A stretch of 64,000 nt of DNA. Source: Arthrobacter sp. Hiyo4 (GTDB lineage: Bacteria; Actinomycetota; Actinomycetes; Actinomycetales; Micrococcaceae). The DNA lies in the NCBI GenBank assembly GCA_002370555.1, contig AP014718.1:806001-870000 (forward strand). Direction: 5' to 3'. The notes under the pieces were generated by a model, which saw only the letters and a program-made list of their open reading frames with translations, did not search any database and was not told the origin of the DNA. The translations under genes were made by a program, and so were the position numbers. Below are positions 1-8,814 of this stretch, piece by piece; position 1 is the stretch's first letter, and the number at the start of each line of letters is the position of its first letter.

Positions 1-1
1 G

Positions 2-37
2 AAAGACCTGGAGAAGCTCTTCCTCTCCCTCGCCTAA
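2..37 (+). CDS. C-terminus of a CsoR/CstR-family regulator (partial)
   Basis: Only the last 11 codons are inside the window; they read KDLEKLFLSLA and then TAA. This ending is characteristic of actinobacterial CsoR/CstR-type copper or sulfur-sensing repressors. The next gene is a DUF302 protein, a frequent neighbour of such regulators, and a second, damaged CsoR-like gene lies at 11.7-11.95 kb. The assignment rests on the tail and context only. Confidence 0.5.
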   Translation, partial: KDLEKLFLSLA

Positions 38-75
38 AGACACAGGTATTCGCCAACCAGCACTAGGAGACCTGC

Positions 76-501
76 ATGAGCTACACGCACACCATCACCG
101 TTCCTCTCGCCTGGGACCAAGCAGTGCAGCGCACCCGTGACGCCCTCGCCGAACAGGGCTTCGGGATCCTCACCGAAATCAACGTCCGCGCCACCTTCGA
201 AGCCAAACTCGGAAGCGACGCCGCAGAAGCAGTCGGCGACTATATGATCCTCGGCGCCTGCAACCCCGCCCTCGCCAGCCGTGCCCTCGCCGCCGAACCC
301 GAGCTCGGAGCCCTGCTGCCCTGCAACGTCGTGGTCCGCCGCGACAAGGACGCGACGGAGACCACCATCGAAACCATTGATCCCAACACCATGGTCCAGC
401 TCAGCGGAGCACCGGCCGTTCGGGAAATAGCGGAAGATGCCGATGCCCGCCTTCTTAGAGCCCTCGCGGGACTCAAAGGGGCAACAAGTATTACCCCCTG
501 A
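76..501 (+). CDS. DUF302 domain protein
   Basis: This is a 141-residue protein with no signal peptide. It starts MSYTHTITVPLAWDQAVQ and contains the DUF302 hallmarks: a 'LAEQGFGILTEINV' segment near residues 27-40 and 'ILGACNPALASRAL' near residues 58-71. The ATG follows AGGAGA. DUF302 proteins are small soluble proteins of uncertain function, often found with CsoR-type regulators and sulfur or heavy-metal genes, which fits the regulator tail 38 bases upstream. The gene is intact and the length is normal for the family. Confidence 0.85.
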   Translation: MSYTHTITVPLAWDQAVQRTRDALAEQGFGILTEINVRATFEAKLGSDAAEAVGDYMILGACNPALASRALAAEPELGALLPCNVVVRRDKDATETTIETIDPNTMVQLSGAPAVREIAEDADARLLRALAGLKGATSITP

Positions 502-578
502 CCGACCCGCAGGTGTACTGGGAACGGACTGGCCGCTGCATAACCTACTCTGGGGTCCAGAGCCATACGGAAAGCAAT

Positions 579-790
579 CGAGTGCGGCGAATCGCAACAG
601 ACGGGGCAAAGAGCTCTGTCGAGTTCCGCGCCGACGGTGTCGTCCACCTGATCTGGACGCCCAACGTCAAAATTGAGGTAGTCGATGCCCGAGCAGCCAT
701 GGCGATGGTCAACGAGGTCTGCAACGGCGTGGATCATCCCATGCTGGTCGATATGGCTGCCACTGAGACCGTCAGCCGGGGCCCGCGCGG
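579..790 (+). pseudogene. N-terminal fragment of a DUF7793/STAS-like protein
   Basis: The reading frame from about 579 encodes a segment resembling a small actinobacterial SpoIIAA/STAS-like family: 'VVHLIWTPNVKIEVVDA' followed by 'HPMLVDMAATETVSR'. Family members continue for about 50 more residues. Here the similarity stops near 780 and the frame runs into unrelated GC-rich sequence that stays open by chance until 1370. The 3' half therefore looks deleted. The family name is from memory. Confidence 0.4.
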
Positions 791-965
791 CAGGCGGGGA
801 AGAAATCATCCCGGTTTGCCCTGGTGTCGTTCGAGTTCGGGGGTGGCGGCGGGATGGTGCTGCCGCTGGGGCCAGGACTATCCGCGCCGCGCGGTCCTAG
901 CCGCACTACCCGGCCTGAAGCCTGCCGCGCGGCCTGCCCAGAAGCCTCCCTGGCCGGAGGGGCGA

Positions 966-1283
966 CTAGCCGGAGGTTCGGCGGTCGCGCGCCTGGCGTG
1001 CCAGCCGGATGAATCCATAGACAAAGACGGCCTCGACCAGCAGCATCAGCCCGAGCAGCAGCCACTGCCCCTGCGCGATGAAGACCACCGCTCCGGTGAC
1101 CACCAGCATGGTTCCCAGCGCCAGCGCGTACACGGCGAAGCCGAGGGCCACTTTGGCACTGCGCACACCCGTCCGGAAGCCAAAGCCCACCGGTTCGCCG
1201 CCGGGATAGCCGGCCACGCGGTCCGGGACTGCGGGCTTGAGCCTGTCGAATTCCGCCCAGGGATCCGGGTCCTGATTGCTCAT
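966..1283 (-). CDS. small two-TM membrane protein
   Basis: This is a 105-residue protein starting MSNQDPDPWAEFDRLKP. A soluble N-terminus of about 45 residues is followed by two hydrophobic segments, 'ALGFAVYALALGTMLVVTG' and 'WLLLGLMLLVEAVFVYGF', then a basic tail ending RRTSG. An in-frame extension upstream exists, but its sequence (RIRRQQAGRERQ) looks non-coding, so the inner ATG is chosen. It is an unrecognised integral membrane protein; Arthrobacter-type genomes carry many of this form. Its job cannot be deduced from its neighbours. Confidence 0.6.
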   Translation of the reverse strand: MSNQDPDPWAEFDRLKPAVPDRVAGYPGGEPVGFGFRTGVRSAKVALGFAVYALALGTMLVVTGAVVFIAQGQWLLLGLMLLVEAVFVYGFIRLARQARDRRTSG

Positions 1284-1462
1284 GCGTCCATTATCCTGCC
1301 GTTCCCGGCCCGCTTGCTGCCGACGGATTCTGCTCAATCATTCGACGGCGGCATGCGGGCCGCCCCGTAAATTCAGCCCTGACGGCAGGGTGGGAGTGGA
1401 TGATTGGGCAGAATCCGACGCGAGGCCCCAGGCGCGCGGGGTTTCTCGATCTGGTTTGGTGG

Positions 1463-2620
1463 CTAAACCACCGGGTTGGGGACCAAGAGTGACAGGTCAG
1501 CCGGGGTGAGCGGCTCGTAGATGGCGGGTTCCTGGTGGGTAACCACGACGGCGTCGCTCACCACGTCTGCCAGCCGGCCGTGGCGTGCGTAGGCCTGCCG
1601 CTGCAGCCTGGCGCCCGTTCCGTCGGCGAAGATCCGGTGCAGGGATTCCTCGACGTAGGCCGCATCGCCCGCCTCAACCAAGGCGTCGCGGACATGGTTG
1701 TGGAGCGCGGCGATGACATTGCGCGCGGACTCCGGCTTGTGGGTCAGCGGGTGCAGCAGTTCGCCCTGGATTCCCCACCGGCTGGCGAGCCAGGCCCCCT
1801 GGCGCAGGATGATGGCCGAAACCGTGTCCGCCGCCTGCCCGGATTTCCATTCCCGGGCAGCGGTCTCCACCAGGCCCCGCACCAGGGCGGCGATCAGGAC
1901 GGTGTCGCGGGGATCGAGGCAAACGTCGGACACCCGGATCTCCACGGTGGGGTGGCGGGCGGAGAGGCGGGCATCAAAATCAGGGTTGTTGACTACGCCT
2001 GTGGCAGCCAGGTCCGCCACCCGCTGGTGGTAGGCCTGCGCCGAGCCGAAGATTTCCGTCGGCCCGGCAGAGGACCACCGGTTCCAGACCTGGGTGCGGA
2101 AGCTCGCGTAGCCACTGTCAGCGCCGTCCCAGAACGGGGAATTGGAGCTCAACGCCATCAGCGGCGGCAGCCAGGACCTGATCCGGTCCAGGATTGCGAC
2201 GCCTTCCGCATCGGAGTCGACGGAGACATGGATATGGCATCCGCAGGTCAGCTGCTCACGGGCCACCACGGCGAACTTTTCCAGCAGCGCGTCATAGCGG
2301 GGATTGCTGGTGGAATGGGGTGTCACCGCCAGAGGGGACGTGGCGAGCGCGGCGATCCTGGCACCGACTCTTCGGGCGAGTGAGTCCGCGTAGGCGCGGC
2401 CTGACAGGATCTCGGCGGAGAGCCCGCCCAGGGTGCTGTGCGGGTGGGTGATCACTTCGATCTGTTCCTGGTGAAGCTCGACGGCGAGCATCGGGTGCGT
2501 GGAAAGGTCCGCCGGTTCGCCCGGGTCCTGCAGGCGCAGCAGGTCTGCTGCCAGAGGCAGGGGGCTGCCGTTGGAGGGATCAACGATCAGGAATTCTTCT
2601 TCTACACCAAAAGTACGCAC
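1463..2620 (-). CDS. YbdK-type carboxylate-amine ligase (glutamate-cysteine ligase family 2)
   Basis: The 385-residue protein starts MRTFGVEEEFLIVDP, the signature N-terminus of GCS2/YbdK ATP-grasp-like carboxylate-amine ligases. These form a weak gamma-glutamylcysteine or related amide bond using ATP. Further family motifs are 'EQLTCGCHIHVSVDS' near residue 122 (metal/substrate site), 'NSPFWDGADSGYASFRT' near residue 159, and 'HPTVEIRVSDVCLDP' near residue 224. The length is normal. It is one of the few long genes here without a frame break. It appears monocistronic, and the true substrate is unknown for most members. Confidence 0.9.
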   Translation of the reverse strand: MRTFGVEEEFLIVDPSNGSPLPLAADLLRLQDPGEPADLSTHPMLAVELHQEQIEVITHPHSTLGGLSAEILSGRAYADSLARRVGARIAALATSPLAVTPHSTSNPRYDALLEKFAVVAREQLTCGCHIHVSVDSDAEGVAILDRIRSWLPPLMALSSNSPFWDGADSGYASFRTQVWNRWSSAGPTEIFGSAQAYHQRVADLAATGVVNNPDFDARLSARHPTVEIRVSDVCLDPRDTVLIAALVRGLVETAAREWKSGQAADTVSAIILRQGAWLASRWGIQGELLHPLTHKPESARNVIAALHNHVRDALVEAGDAAYVEESLHRIFADGTGARLQRQAYARHGRLADVVSDAVVVTHQEPAIYEPLTPADLSLLVPNPVV

Positions 2621-2934
2621 TAACTAAGTGTGCGGCACCAGAAGCAGCCCTTGATCCACACGTGTTCCAGGCCTCCGTGGGGGCCTCCGGGAGGACCGGC
2701 TGACGCTGTTGAAATCCCCTATATCCGCGGGTGCCCTTTCAGTTCCATAATGGCCACATAGGCTTCGGGGACCCTCGTGCCGATGATGGCTGGCGCGGCG
2801 CAGGAGAGTCCCAGGTGGCCGCCCGGGCACTTGGCGCAAAGGGCGGCCACGCGGCACCGGACAACGATGTTCCGGAGCCGCTACCGGGGAGAGTATCGCC
2901 ACAAACGCGAAAGCAAGGCACAAAGGAAATCATC
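2621..2934 (+). other. intergenic stretch upstream of the VOC gene
   Basis: About 310 bases contain no convincing complete gene. On the minus strand an open frame ending near 2720 (…RVPEAYVAIMELKGHPRI, then stop) looks protein-like, but has no clear start and no recognised family; it may be a remnant. The 3' end supplies the AAGGAA ribosome-binding site of the VOC gene at 2935. Confidence 0.3.
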
Positions 2935-3330
2935 ATGCTCAAGGATTCAACCATCATGGCTGTCCTCGCTGCCAAGGACATCAACAGGGCGAAGGATTTC
3001 TATCGGGACAAGCTGGGCATGGAGCCGTCCGAGTCCATGGAGGACGACAGCCTGTTTTACACCGGCGGCAACAGAACCGGTTTCCTGATCTACCAGACTG
3101 AGAATGCCGGGACGGCCAAGAACACGCAGATGGGCTGGGAAACGGACAATCTCGACGCCGAGATGGAGGAACTGCGGGGCCGCGGCGTCGTCTTTGAAGA
3201 CTATGATTTCCCTGGCCTGAAGACGGAGAACGGCGTTGCCGATAACGACTGGGGCAGGTCCGCCTGGTTCCTGGACAGCGAAGGGAACATTCTCAACATC
3301 TCCCAGCGCAAGTCGCCAGCGGCAGGCTGA
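2935..3330 (+). CDS. VOC/glyoxalase-fold protein
   Basis: This is a 131-residue single-domain vicinal-oxygen-chelate protein. It has the typical opening 'AVLAAKDINRAKDFYRDKLGM' pattern (beta strand, then an AKDFY helix), a central 'ELRGRGVVFEDYDFPG', and the C-terminal 'WFLDSEGNILNISQ' strand that supplies a metal-ligand position in the fold. The ATG at 2935 is preceded by AAGGAA; the frame is open further upstream, but that part is not VOC-like. The substrate is unknown; members range from glyoxalases to antibiotic-binding proteins. Confidence 0.85.
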   Translation: MLKDSTIMAVLAAKDINRAKDFYRDKLGMEPSESMEDDSLFYTGGNRTGFLIYQTENAGTAKNTQMGWETDNLDAEMEELRGRGVVFEDYDFPGLKTENGVADNDWGRSAWFLDSEGNILNISQRKSPAAG

Positions 3331-3420
3331 TTGGCGCACGAAGGGGCTGCACTTGCCGCGAAGGCAGGTGCAGCCCCTCGCGTTATGCTCAGGAATCGAC
3401 GCGCCACGCCCAGGAATAGA

Positions 3421-3525
3421 ATGGGCGCCATGGGCACCGTTGACGATTCCCTGGCCGATCTTCCGGAGCCGGACCGCGGCTGCCTGCAACATGTGATCGA
3501 CATGCTGATGCAAAGGCAAATTTAA
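3421..3525 (+). pseudogene. N-terminal fragment, DUF1801-like
   Basis: A short frame, 'MGTVDDSLADLPEPDRGCLQHVIDM', resembles the first helix of DUF1801 (YdhG-like) proteins. It stops after about 34 codons, where the family needs about 110-140. It is probably a truncated remnant. Confidence 0.35.
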
Positions 3526-3598
3526 GTACACGTCCGCCGTAGAGGGGTGTCAACGAACGGGGATACCCTCTGTGAATACCGCGGAGGAGGAAGCATCC

Positions 3599-4057
3599 AT
3601 GGGCAAAAAAACAGGCACAGAAACAGTTGAGGCAGCTCTCCATGACGGCTCAACCATCCCCGTCACGGTCCAGGGAGACAGACCCGGCCTCCTCCTGCCG
3701 GTCAGCCTGGCCCACCCGGCGCCGCAGACACTCAGTCCGGGGAACATCGCGAAGGATCTGCTGGCACTTGCCGATGCCGCCGGCGTCGACCGTTTTGCCT
3801 ATTACGGCTACTCCTGGCTGGCGCTGTGCGGCCTGCAACTCGCACTCCGCACCGACCGTCTGCGGGCGCTCGCCATGGGCGGGTTCCCGCCGCTCGAGGG
3901 CCCGTACCGAAGCATGCTGGCGGTCACCCGCGCCGCGCATGCCATGTCCGTGGAAAAGGCCGGCGAACCGGCAGGCCCGGTCCCGGAACCTGAGCCGCCC
4001 GAGTGGGAAGAGCTGCCCGAAATCCGGATGGTCCGTTCGGAGCGGGCCCGGTTATGA
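3599..4057 (+). pseudogene. alpha/beta hydrolase with internal and 3' deletions
   Basis: The frame starts MGKKTGTETVEAALHDG after GAGGAGGAAGC. It keeps a hydrolase-like core, 'KDLLALADAAGVDRFAYYGYSW', where the usual nucleophile elbow G-x-S-x-x reads GYSWL, and then 'LALRTDRLRALAMGGFPP'. The expected oxyanion/strand-4 segment between the first strand and this core is missing, as is the C-terminal half with the acid and histidine. At about 153 residues it is roughly half the family length. It ends in an ATGA overlap with the next frame. It is probably inactive. Confidence 0.5.
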
Positions 4058-4245
4058 CCATGCGGACAGGATCCTTGCCGGATAAGGGGTCACTACCGCG
4101 CTGGGCAAGGATCGCCGTCGCCCTTTATCTCGCGGTGGCCGTTTTTGCCGTGCGCTGGCTGTATCCCGCGCGGAGGCGCGCCCTCATTGCCCTGGCGGCC
4201 GGAACGCTGTTCGGGCTTCCGGGGGCTGCCGTCACGCACGGGTAG
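4054..4245 (+). CDS. small membrane protein
   Basis: This is a 63-residue frame starting MTMRTGSLPDKGSLPRW, with one clear hydrophobic segment 'IAVALYLAVAVFAVRWLY', a basic loop PARRRA, and a second weaker hydrophobic stretch 'LIALAAGTLFGLPGAAV'. Its ATG overlaps the stop of the hydrolase remnant (ATGA), so it may be translated by coupling. There is no recognised family. Confidence 0.45.
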   Translation: MTMRTGSLPDKGSLPRWARIAVALYLAVAVFAVRWLYPARRRALIALAAGTLFGLPGAAVTHG

Positions 4246-4307
4246 CACCGCAGGACGGTGGGTGAACAGCCCTCGGCAACGCCGTCAATCGTAGGTACGG
4301 TTGCGTC

Positions 4308-4642
4308 ATGCAAAAGATATCGATTGAGGCTTTGGCCCGTCAGCAGATCGCTGCCGCTGTTGCGGCACCGAGCGGGCGGGCCGCCGATACAGCGTTCGGC
4401 GGGCATGAGAAGAAACTGCGCCAGACCGTCATGGCCTTCCGTGCCGGCACGCAGCTCAGCGAGCACCAGAACCCGGCGAGGCAACGGTCTACGTGCTGAA
4501 AGGATCGGTCCGGCTGAGGGCTGGCGGGGAGTCGTGGCAGGGCAAGGCAGGGGATCTCCTGATCGTGCCGGACGGGCTGCACAGCCTGGAAGCGGAAGAG
4601 GACTCTGCGGTGCTGTTCACGGTGGTCAAGACCGACCGGTAG
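4308..4642 (+). CDS. cupin-domain protein (frameshifted)
   Basis: This is a short cupin of about 111 residues once a single base is restored near 4474, where AACCCGGCGAG should probably read AACCCCGGCGAG. The N-terminal part (MQKISIEALARQQIAAAV … FRAGTQLSEHQNP) then joins 'GEATVYVLKGSVRLRAGG' and 'GDLLIVPDGLHSLEAEED', the two cupin motifs with their metal-binding histidines (SEHQNP and LHSLEA). It resembles stand-alone actinobacterial cupins. It is followed after 45 bases by a dehydrogenase with its own AGAAGGAG site. Confidence 0.75.
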
Positions 4643-4687
4643 CGCAGGGCTGGTTAACTGGCAGGGAAGTCGAGAGAAGGAGCACCC

Positions 4688-5634
4688 ATGTCCGGTTTGC
4701 CCGCATCACCGAAACTACGGGTGAGTCTGCCCAGCCAGAACCTGGTGGACGCACTCGAGCCGTCCGCCGGCGTCGAACTTTTCCTATGGGACCTGACCGG
4801 CCCGGCGCCGGCCGAGCAGTTCGACATCGTGGTGCCGCCCTACATGGGCGGGGTAGGGGCGCTGGCTGCATTGGACTCCGTGGACGTCGGCCTGGTGCAG
4901 AGTCAGCTAATCGGGTACGACGGCGTCGAGGCGGTGCTGCCCGCGGGGTGCCTGTTCGCCAACGCGGCCGGAGTGCATGAGACGTCGACGGCGGAACTTG
5001 CGTTGGGCATGATCATCGCCAGCCAGCGGGGATCCCGGACTTTGTGCGGCATGCGGCCACGGGAACCTGGGACCACCGCGAGCGCCCCAGCCTGGCCGAC
5101 AGGCGCGTGCTCCTGGTGGGCTACGGGGGAGTGGGGAAGGCGGTTGAGGCCCGGCTGCTGCCGTTCGAGACCGAGGTGACGCGGCTGGCCAGCCGCGGCC
5201 GTGACGATGACGGCGGCAGGATCCACGGTATTGATTCCCTGTATGAGCATCTGCCGCTGCACGACATTGTGGTGGTCAGTGTTCCGCTGAGCGAGCAGAC
5301 CCGGCACCTGGTTGACGCCCGGTTCCTGGGGGCGATGCCGGACGGCGCGCTGCTGGTGAACGTGGCCCGCGGTCCGGTGGCTGATACGGAGGCCCTGCTG
5401 CGCGAGACATCGTCCGGCAGGCTGCGGGCCGCCCTGGACGTGACGGACCCGGAACCGCTGCCGCGCGATCATCCGTTGTGGACCGTGCCCGGTGTTCTGA
5501 TCACCCCGCACGTGGGCGGGGCGAGTTCGGCCATGCTGCCGCGGGTGGCACGGCTGATCCGGAAGCAGATCGGGTTGCTGCAGGCCGGGCAGGAACCGGT
5601 GAACGTGGTGCTGGGCGGGGACGCCGGGAAGTAG
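4688..5634 (+). CDS. D-isomer-specific 2-hydroxyacid dehydrogenase (frameshifted)
   Basis: Two frames form one protein of about 315 residues after restoring one G near 5034 (CAGCGGGGATCC). The N-terminal catalytic half starts MSGLPASPKLRVSLPSQNL. The NAD-binding half contains 'RRVLLVGYGGVGKAVEARL' (GxGxxG), 'VVVSVPLSEQTRHLVDARF', 'LLVNVARGPVADTEAL' (catalytic Arg) and 'LITPHVGGASSAM' (catalytic His), with the Glu/Asp position in 'DVTDPEPLPRDHPLW'. It belongs to the phosphoglycerate dehydrogenase-like family and reduces or oxidises a 2-hydroxyacid with NAD(P); the specific substrate is not evident. Confidence 0.85.
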
Positions 5635-5874
5635 GGCGCAGCACCGTCTTGCCAACACCCAATTTTCGCAACCGTCCCCCCATCAGGGAAGCAAGTAGGT
5701 GGTTCGGGCTATGGACCCTTCGGACCGGCATGTCTAGACTGGCCGGAGCCCCAACGACAGGAAAACATCCAGCTGCTCAAGCCACGGGCAGGCCTTGCAC
5801 TTGGGGTCCATCGCACCAATTCACAACTCACGGCTACGCACGAAGGTGTGCCGTTCCGAAAGAGGAGAGCACTG
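5635..5874 (+). other. intergenic region upstream of fdhA
   Basis: These 240 bases hold no gene. The end carries AAAGAGGAGAGC, a strong ribosome-binding site for the gene at 5875. Any promoter must lie here, but no clear -35/-10 pair was identified. Confidence 0.4.
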
Positions 5875-7086
5875 ATGACTGGAAACAAAGCCGTTGCTTA
5901 CAAGGAACCGGGCAAGGTTGAACTGATCGACATCGACTATCCAAGCTTCAAACTCAAGGACGGACCGGGCGTCAACCCGGCGAACGTGGGGCGGACGGTA
6001 CCCCACGGGGTCATCCTGAAAACCGTGGCCACCAACATCTGCGGTTCGGACCAGCACATGGTCCGCGGAAGGACCACGGCACCGCCCAACCTGGTGCTGG
6101 GGCACGAGATTACCGGCGAAGTAGTGGAGGTGGGTCCCGGCGTCGAGTTCATCAAAGTGGGGGACATCTGTTCGGTGCCCTTCAACATCGCCTGCGGCCG
6201 CTGCCGGAACTGCAAGGAACGCAAGACCGGGATCTGCCTGAACGTCAATCCGGACCGCCCGGGGAGCGCCTACGGCTACGTGGACATGGGTGGCTGGGTG
6301 GGCGGCCAGGCCAACTACGTGCTGGTCCCGTACGCAGACTGGAACCTGCTCAAGTTCCCGGACAAGGATCAGGCCCTGGAAAAGATCATGGACCTGACCA
6401 TGCTCTCTGACATATTCCCCACGGGCTTCCACGGCGCCGTGACGGCCGGGGTGGGCGTCGGCTCCACCGTGTATGTTGCCGGCGCCGGGCCTGTTGGCCT
6501 CGCAGCGGCCACCAGCGCGCACTTGCTGGGTGCCGCCGTCGTGATTGTGGGGGACTTGAACGAGGACAGGCTGAAGCAGGCGCGCAGTTTCGGGTGCGAA
6601 ACCATTGACCTGAGCAAAGGAGGCCCGGCAGAGCAGATCGAGCAGATTCTGGGCATCCCGGAAGTGGACTGCGGCGTGGACGCGGTGGGCTTCGAAGCGC
6701 GCGGCCACGGCCACGGCGCCAAGGAGGCGCCCGCCACGGTGCTGAACTCGCTGATGGAAATCACCGCGGCCGGCGGTGCGCTGGGCATTCCCGGACTGTA
6801 CGTCACGGGCGATCCGGGCGGCGTGGACGAGTCCGCCAAGAAGGGTGCGCTGAGCCTGAGTCTCGGCACCGGCTGGGCCAAGTCGCTCAGCTTCACCACA
6901 GGGCAATGCCCGGTGATGAAGTACAACCGGCAACTGATGATGGCCATCCTGCATGACAAGGTGAGCATCGCCAAGAACGTCAACGCGAAGGCGATCAGCC
7001 TGGAGGATGCGCCCAAGGGCTACGCCGAGTTCGACGCCGGTGCAGCCACGAAATACGTCCTCAACCCGAACGGGTACCTTAACTAG
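5875..7086 (+). CDS. fdhA: glutathione-independent formaldehyde dehydrogenase
   Basis: This intact 403-residue zinc alcohol dehydrogenase family protein would oxidise formaldehyde to formate with tightly bound NAD in the cytoplasm. It starts MTGNKAVAYKEPGKVEL. It shows the catalytic-zinc region 'VATNICGSDQHMVRG' and 'LVLGHEITGEVVEVG', the structural-zinc lobe CGRCRNCKERKTGIC, the Rossmann motif 'VYVAGAGPVGLAAATSAHL', and the long insertion with 'GVDAVGFEARGHG' typical of the Pseudomonas-type FdhA/FDH dismutase subfamily. Start at 5875 after AGAGGAG; a longer upstream frame is unsupported. A perfect hairpin follows the stop. Confidence 0.93.
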   Translation: MTGNKAVAYKEPGKVELIDIDYPSFKLKDGPGVNPANVGRTVPHGVILKTVATNICGSDQHMVRGRTTAPPNLVLGHEITGEVVEVGPGVEFIKVGDICSVPFNIACGRCRNCKERKTGICLNVNPDRPGSAYGYVDMGGWVGGQANYVLVPYADWNLLKFPDKDQALEKIMDLTMLSDIFPTGFHGAVTAGVGVGSTVYVAGAGPVGLAAATSAHLLGAAVVIVGDLNEDRLKQARSFGCETIDLSKGGPAEQIEQILGIPEVDCGVDAVGFEARGHGHGAKEAPATVLNSLMEITAAGGALGIPGLYVTGDPGGVDESAKKGALSLSLGTGWAKSLSFTTGQCPVMKYNRQLMMAILHDKVSIAKNVNAKAISLEDAPKGYAEFDAGAATKYVLNPNGYLN

Positions 7087-7099
7087 GACCCTCACCTGG

Positions 7100-7137
7100 C
7101 CAGCGGCCGCCGTCGGAAATTCGACGGCGGCCGCTGG
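7100..7137 (+). terminator. hairpin terminator after fdhA
   Basis: A perfect 16-bp inverted repeat (CCAGCGGCCGCCGTCG and its complement) surrounds a 6-base loop GAAATT, 13 bases after the fdhA stop. There is no U-tract, as is usual in actinobacteria. Confidence 0.8.
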
Positions 7138-7219
7138 CTTCGTGCCTGGCTAGCGAGAGCGGTGAGGAATGAGGTCGTATCTTCTGCCACCGCCAGCCGG
7201 AGGCCGGCCCCGCCCGTAA

Positions 7220-7540
7220 TCAGCGTGGGGCTGTTGGAAGAGCTCGGCCAGCATGGCCTTCACCGAGGACAAAGCGATGTTCCACAAGCAATTCGACCGG
7301 CAGTGTCGCGAGGACCCAGGATGAACCGGCCAAGGTTCCCGCGCCCAGTTGGATGAGCCACCAGCGGACACACATCGGATGGCGGGTGTTTGCATACGGA
7401 CCGGTGATGACCAGCTCCACCGGCTGCTCCAGCACGAGGGCCCGCCCAGCGGCGTCGCCGTTCAGCCAGCGCCCAAAGATTAAGGCCGACGCCGGCGACC
7501 AGCAGTCCCGCCCCGCTATCCGGTGGCTTGCGGGCGTCAA
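7220..7540 (-). pseudogene. isoprenylcysteine carboxyl methyltransferase (ICMT)-like fragment
   Basis: Minus-strand pieces in two frames give 'GAGLLVAGVGLNLWALAERRR', 'LELVITGPYANTRHP'-like sequence and 'IQLGAGTLAGSSWVLATLP … VELLVEHRFVLGE'. They match the ICMT-like membrane methyltransferase at 37.8-38.3 kb. The N-terminal part is absent, the frame shifts near 7512 (GCGGGGCGGG), and the end is scrambled after HRFVLGE. It abuts the hydrolase gene 5' to it without a spacer. It is one of three such copies in the window. Confidence 0.55.
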
Positions 7541-8327
7541 AGACGGGGCGAGGAACGCCGTCGTATCTTCTGCCACCCGCTCCGGGCACTCCCACAGCAC
7601 CACGTGGGCCACATCGGGATAGACCTTCAGCACGGAGCCGGGGATCCGGGCTGACAGGGTTTCCTGGTCGCCGCGCGTCAGCAAGCCGTCCTGCGCGCCC
7701 CACAGGATCAGCGTGGGGGCATGGATGGTTCCCGCTTCCGTGGGCGGGTGGCCCCGCTGAGTCCGTTCAGGATGGCTTTCCAGGCGTGGGCCGGCATCCT
7801 GAGACCGTCGCGCACGCGGTCCTCGATGAACCAGGCGGGAACCTCGTGCAGCAGGGGAAACCAGGACAGGGAATCCCGGACCCAGTTCTCGTCGAGGGGA
7901 TCCGCCAGGCGGTCCACTTCGTCGGCGAAGGGTGCCCGCCTGTGGAGGCTCAGGGGACAGCCCAGCAGTACCAGTGCGGCAACCTTTTGTGGATGGGAAA
8001 TGGCGAGTTGCTGGGCAACGTAGCCGCCGCTGGATGAACCCACGACGGCGGCGCTCGGCACGTCGAGGGCGTCCAGGACCGCGGCCGCGTCCTCGGCCTG
8101 TTCGGCCAGGGAGTAGCCGTCCTCCGGTTTGTCCGCCTCGCCTTGCCCGCGGAGGTCCGGGGCGTGGATTCTGCAGCCGGTCAGCAGGGAATCAGGCGGT
8201 CAAAGCTGCCGCTTGATTCGCCCCAGGCGTGCAGCAGCAGCACCGGCTTCGCGCCGGCGTCGCCGTGGATGAGACACGGCACCGAGATGCCCGTGCGGAG
8301 CCTGAGATACCGGGCTTCGGAGTCCAT
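7535..8327 (-). CDS. alpha/beta hydrolase (two frameshifts)
   Basis: This alpha/beta hydrolase is about 260 residues long once C is restored near 8187 and near 7742. It starts MDSEARYLRLRTGISVPC at 8327. Visible features are the oxyanion strand 'PVLLLHAWGESSGSFDRL', 'RIHAPDLRGQGEADKP', the nucleophile elbow 'AAVVGSSSGGYVAQQLA' (G-S-S-S-G), 'TLILWGAQDGLLTRGDQ' with the acid, and 'YPDVAHVVLWECPERVAED' with the histidine. The triad is therefore present. The substrate is unknown. The 3' end runs straight into the ICMT fragment, so the original stop may be lost. Confidence 0.7.
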
Positions 8328-8383
8328 GCAATCAGGCTACGCCGCGGGCGGCTCTCAGTAGAGTTTCGCCTATTGATACCGCG

Positions 8384-8783
8384 GTGAGGGTTCGTTACGC
8401 GCGCGTCGAGGACGCTGCCGAGATGGCGCGCGTGAATGTGCTGTCGTGGCGTGAGACGTACCGCGGGGTGAGACGTACCGCGGGGTGATGACGGACCAGG
8501 TCCTCGATTACCCGGGACTGCCCGCCGCCCGGGAACGGTTCTGGACTGCGATGCTCTGCGATGAGCGCTACCGCGCGAACAGCGTGGCGATGGCCGAGCG
8601 CGGGGGCGAAGTGATCGGGACTGCGATGGCGGGGTGGCGGATCCGAATCCCCGGGCGCAGGCGTTCTACCGCAAGCAAGGATTCGTGGCGGACGGGACCG
8701 CGGCTGTGGAGGACGGCGTGCGCGAGATCCGCATGGTGCGGTCCTCCTCCGCGGATGGCCCGTGCTCGGAATCTCGCTCATAA
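8384..8783 (+). pseudogene. GNAT acetyltransferase, disrupted
   Basis: The frame opens V-R-V-R-Y-A-R-V-E-D and 'VNVLSWRETYRGV', a typical GNAT start. It is broken by an exact 17-bp tandem duplication (8451-8484); removing one copy restores 'SWRETYRGVMTDQVLDYPG'. The acetyl-CoA-binding centre is then missing: after 'GEVIGTAMAG' the sequence jumps in another frame to 'DPNPRAQAFYRKQGFVADG', the usual GNAT C-terminus. The gene is therefore disrupted by both a duplication and an internal deletion. Confidence 0.65.
8451..8484 (+). repeat. 17-bp tandem duplication
   Basis: The 17-mer GTGAGACGTACCGCGGG occurs twice head to tail (8451-8467 and 8468-8484) inside the GNAT reading frame and shifts it. 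Confidence 0.9.
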
Positions 8784-8814
8784 TCGCGCAGGTATGCTGG
8801 CGGCGTTCACCCGG

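Noticed and set aside
513..1370. A 285-codon open frame on the plus strand
   Set aside because: Only the first part resembles a protein family; the rest is antisense to the small membrane protein gene and has GC-bias composition.
1535..2383. A long plus-strand frame opposite the YbdK ligase
   Set aside because: It is the mirror frame of a well-supported gene and has no recognisable motif.
5821..7095. A 424-codon minus-strand frame opposite fdhA
   Set aside because: Mirror frame of an intact, clearly recognised enzyme; low-complexity, His/Arg-rich translation.
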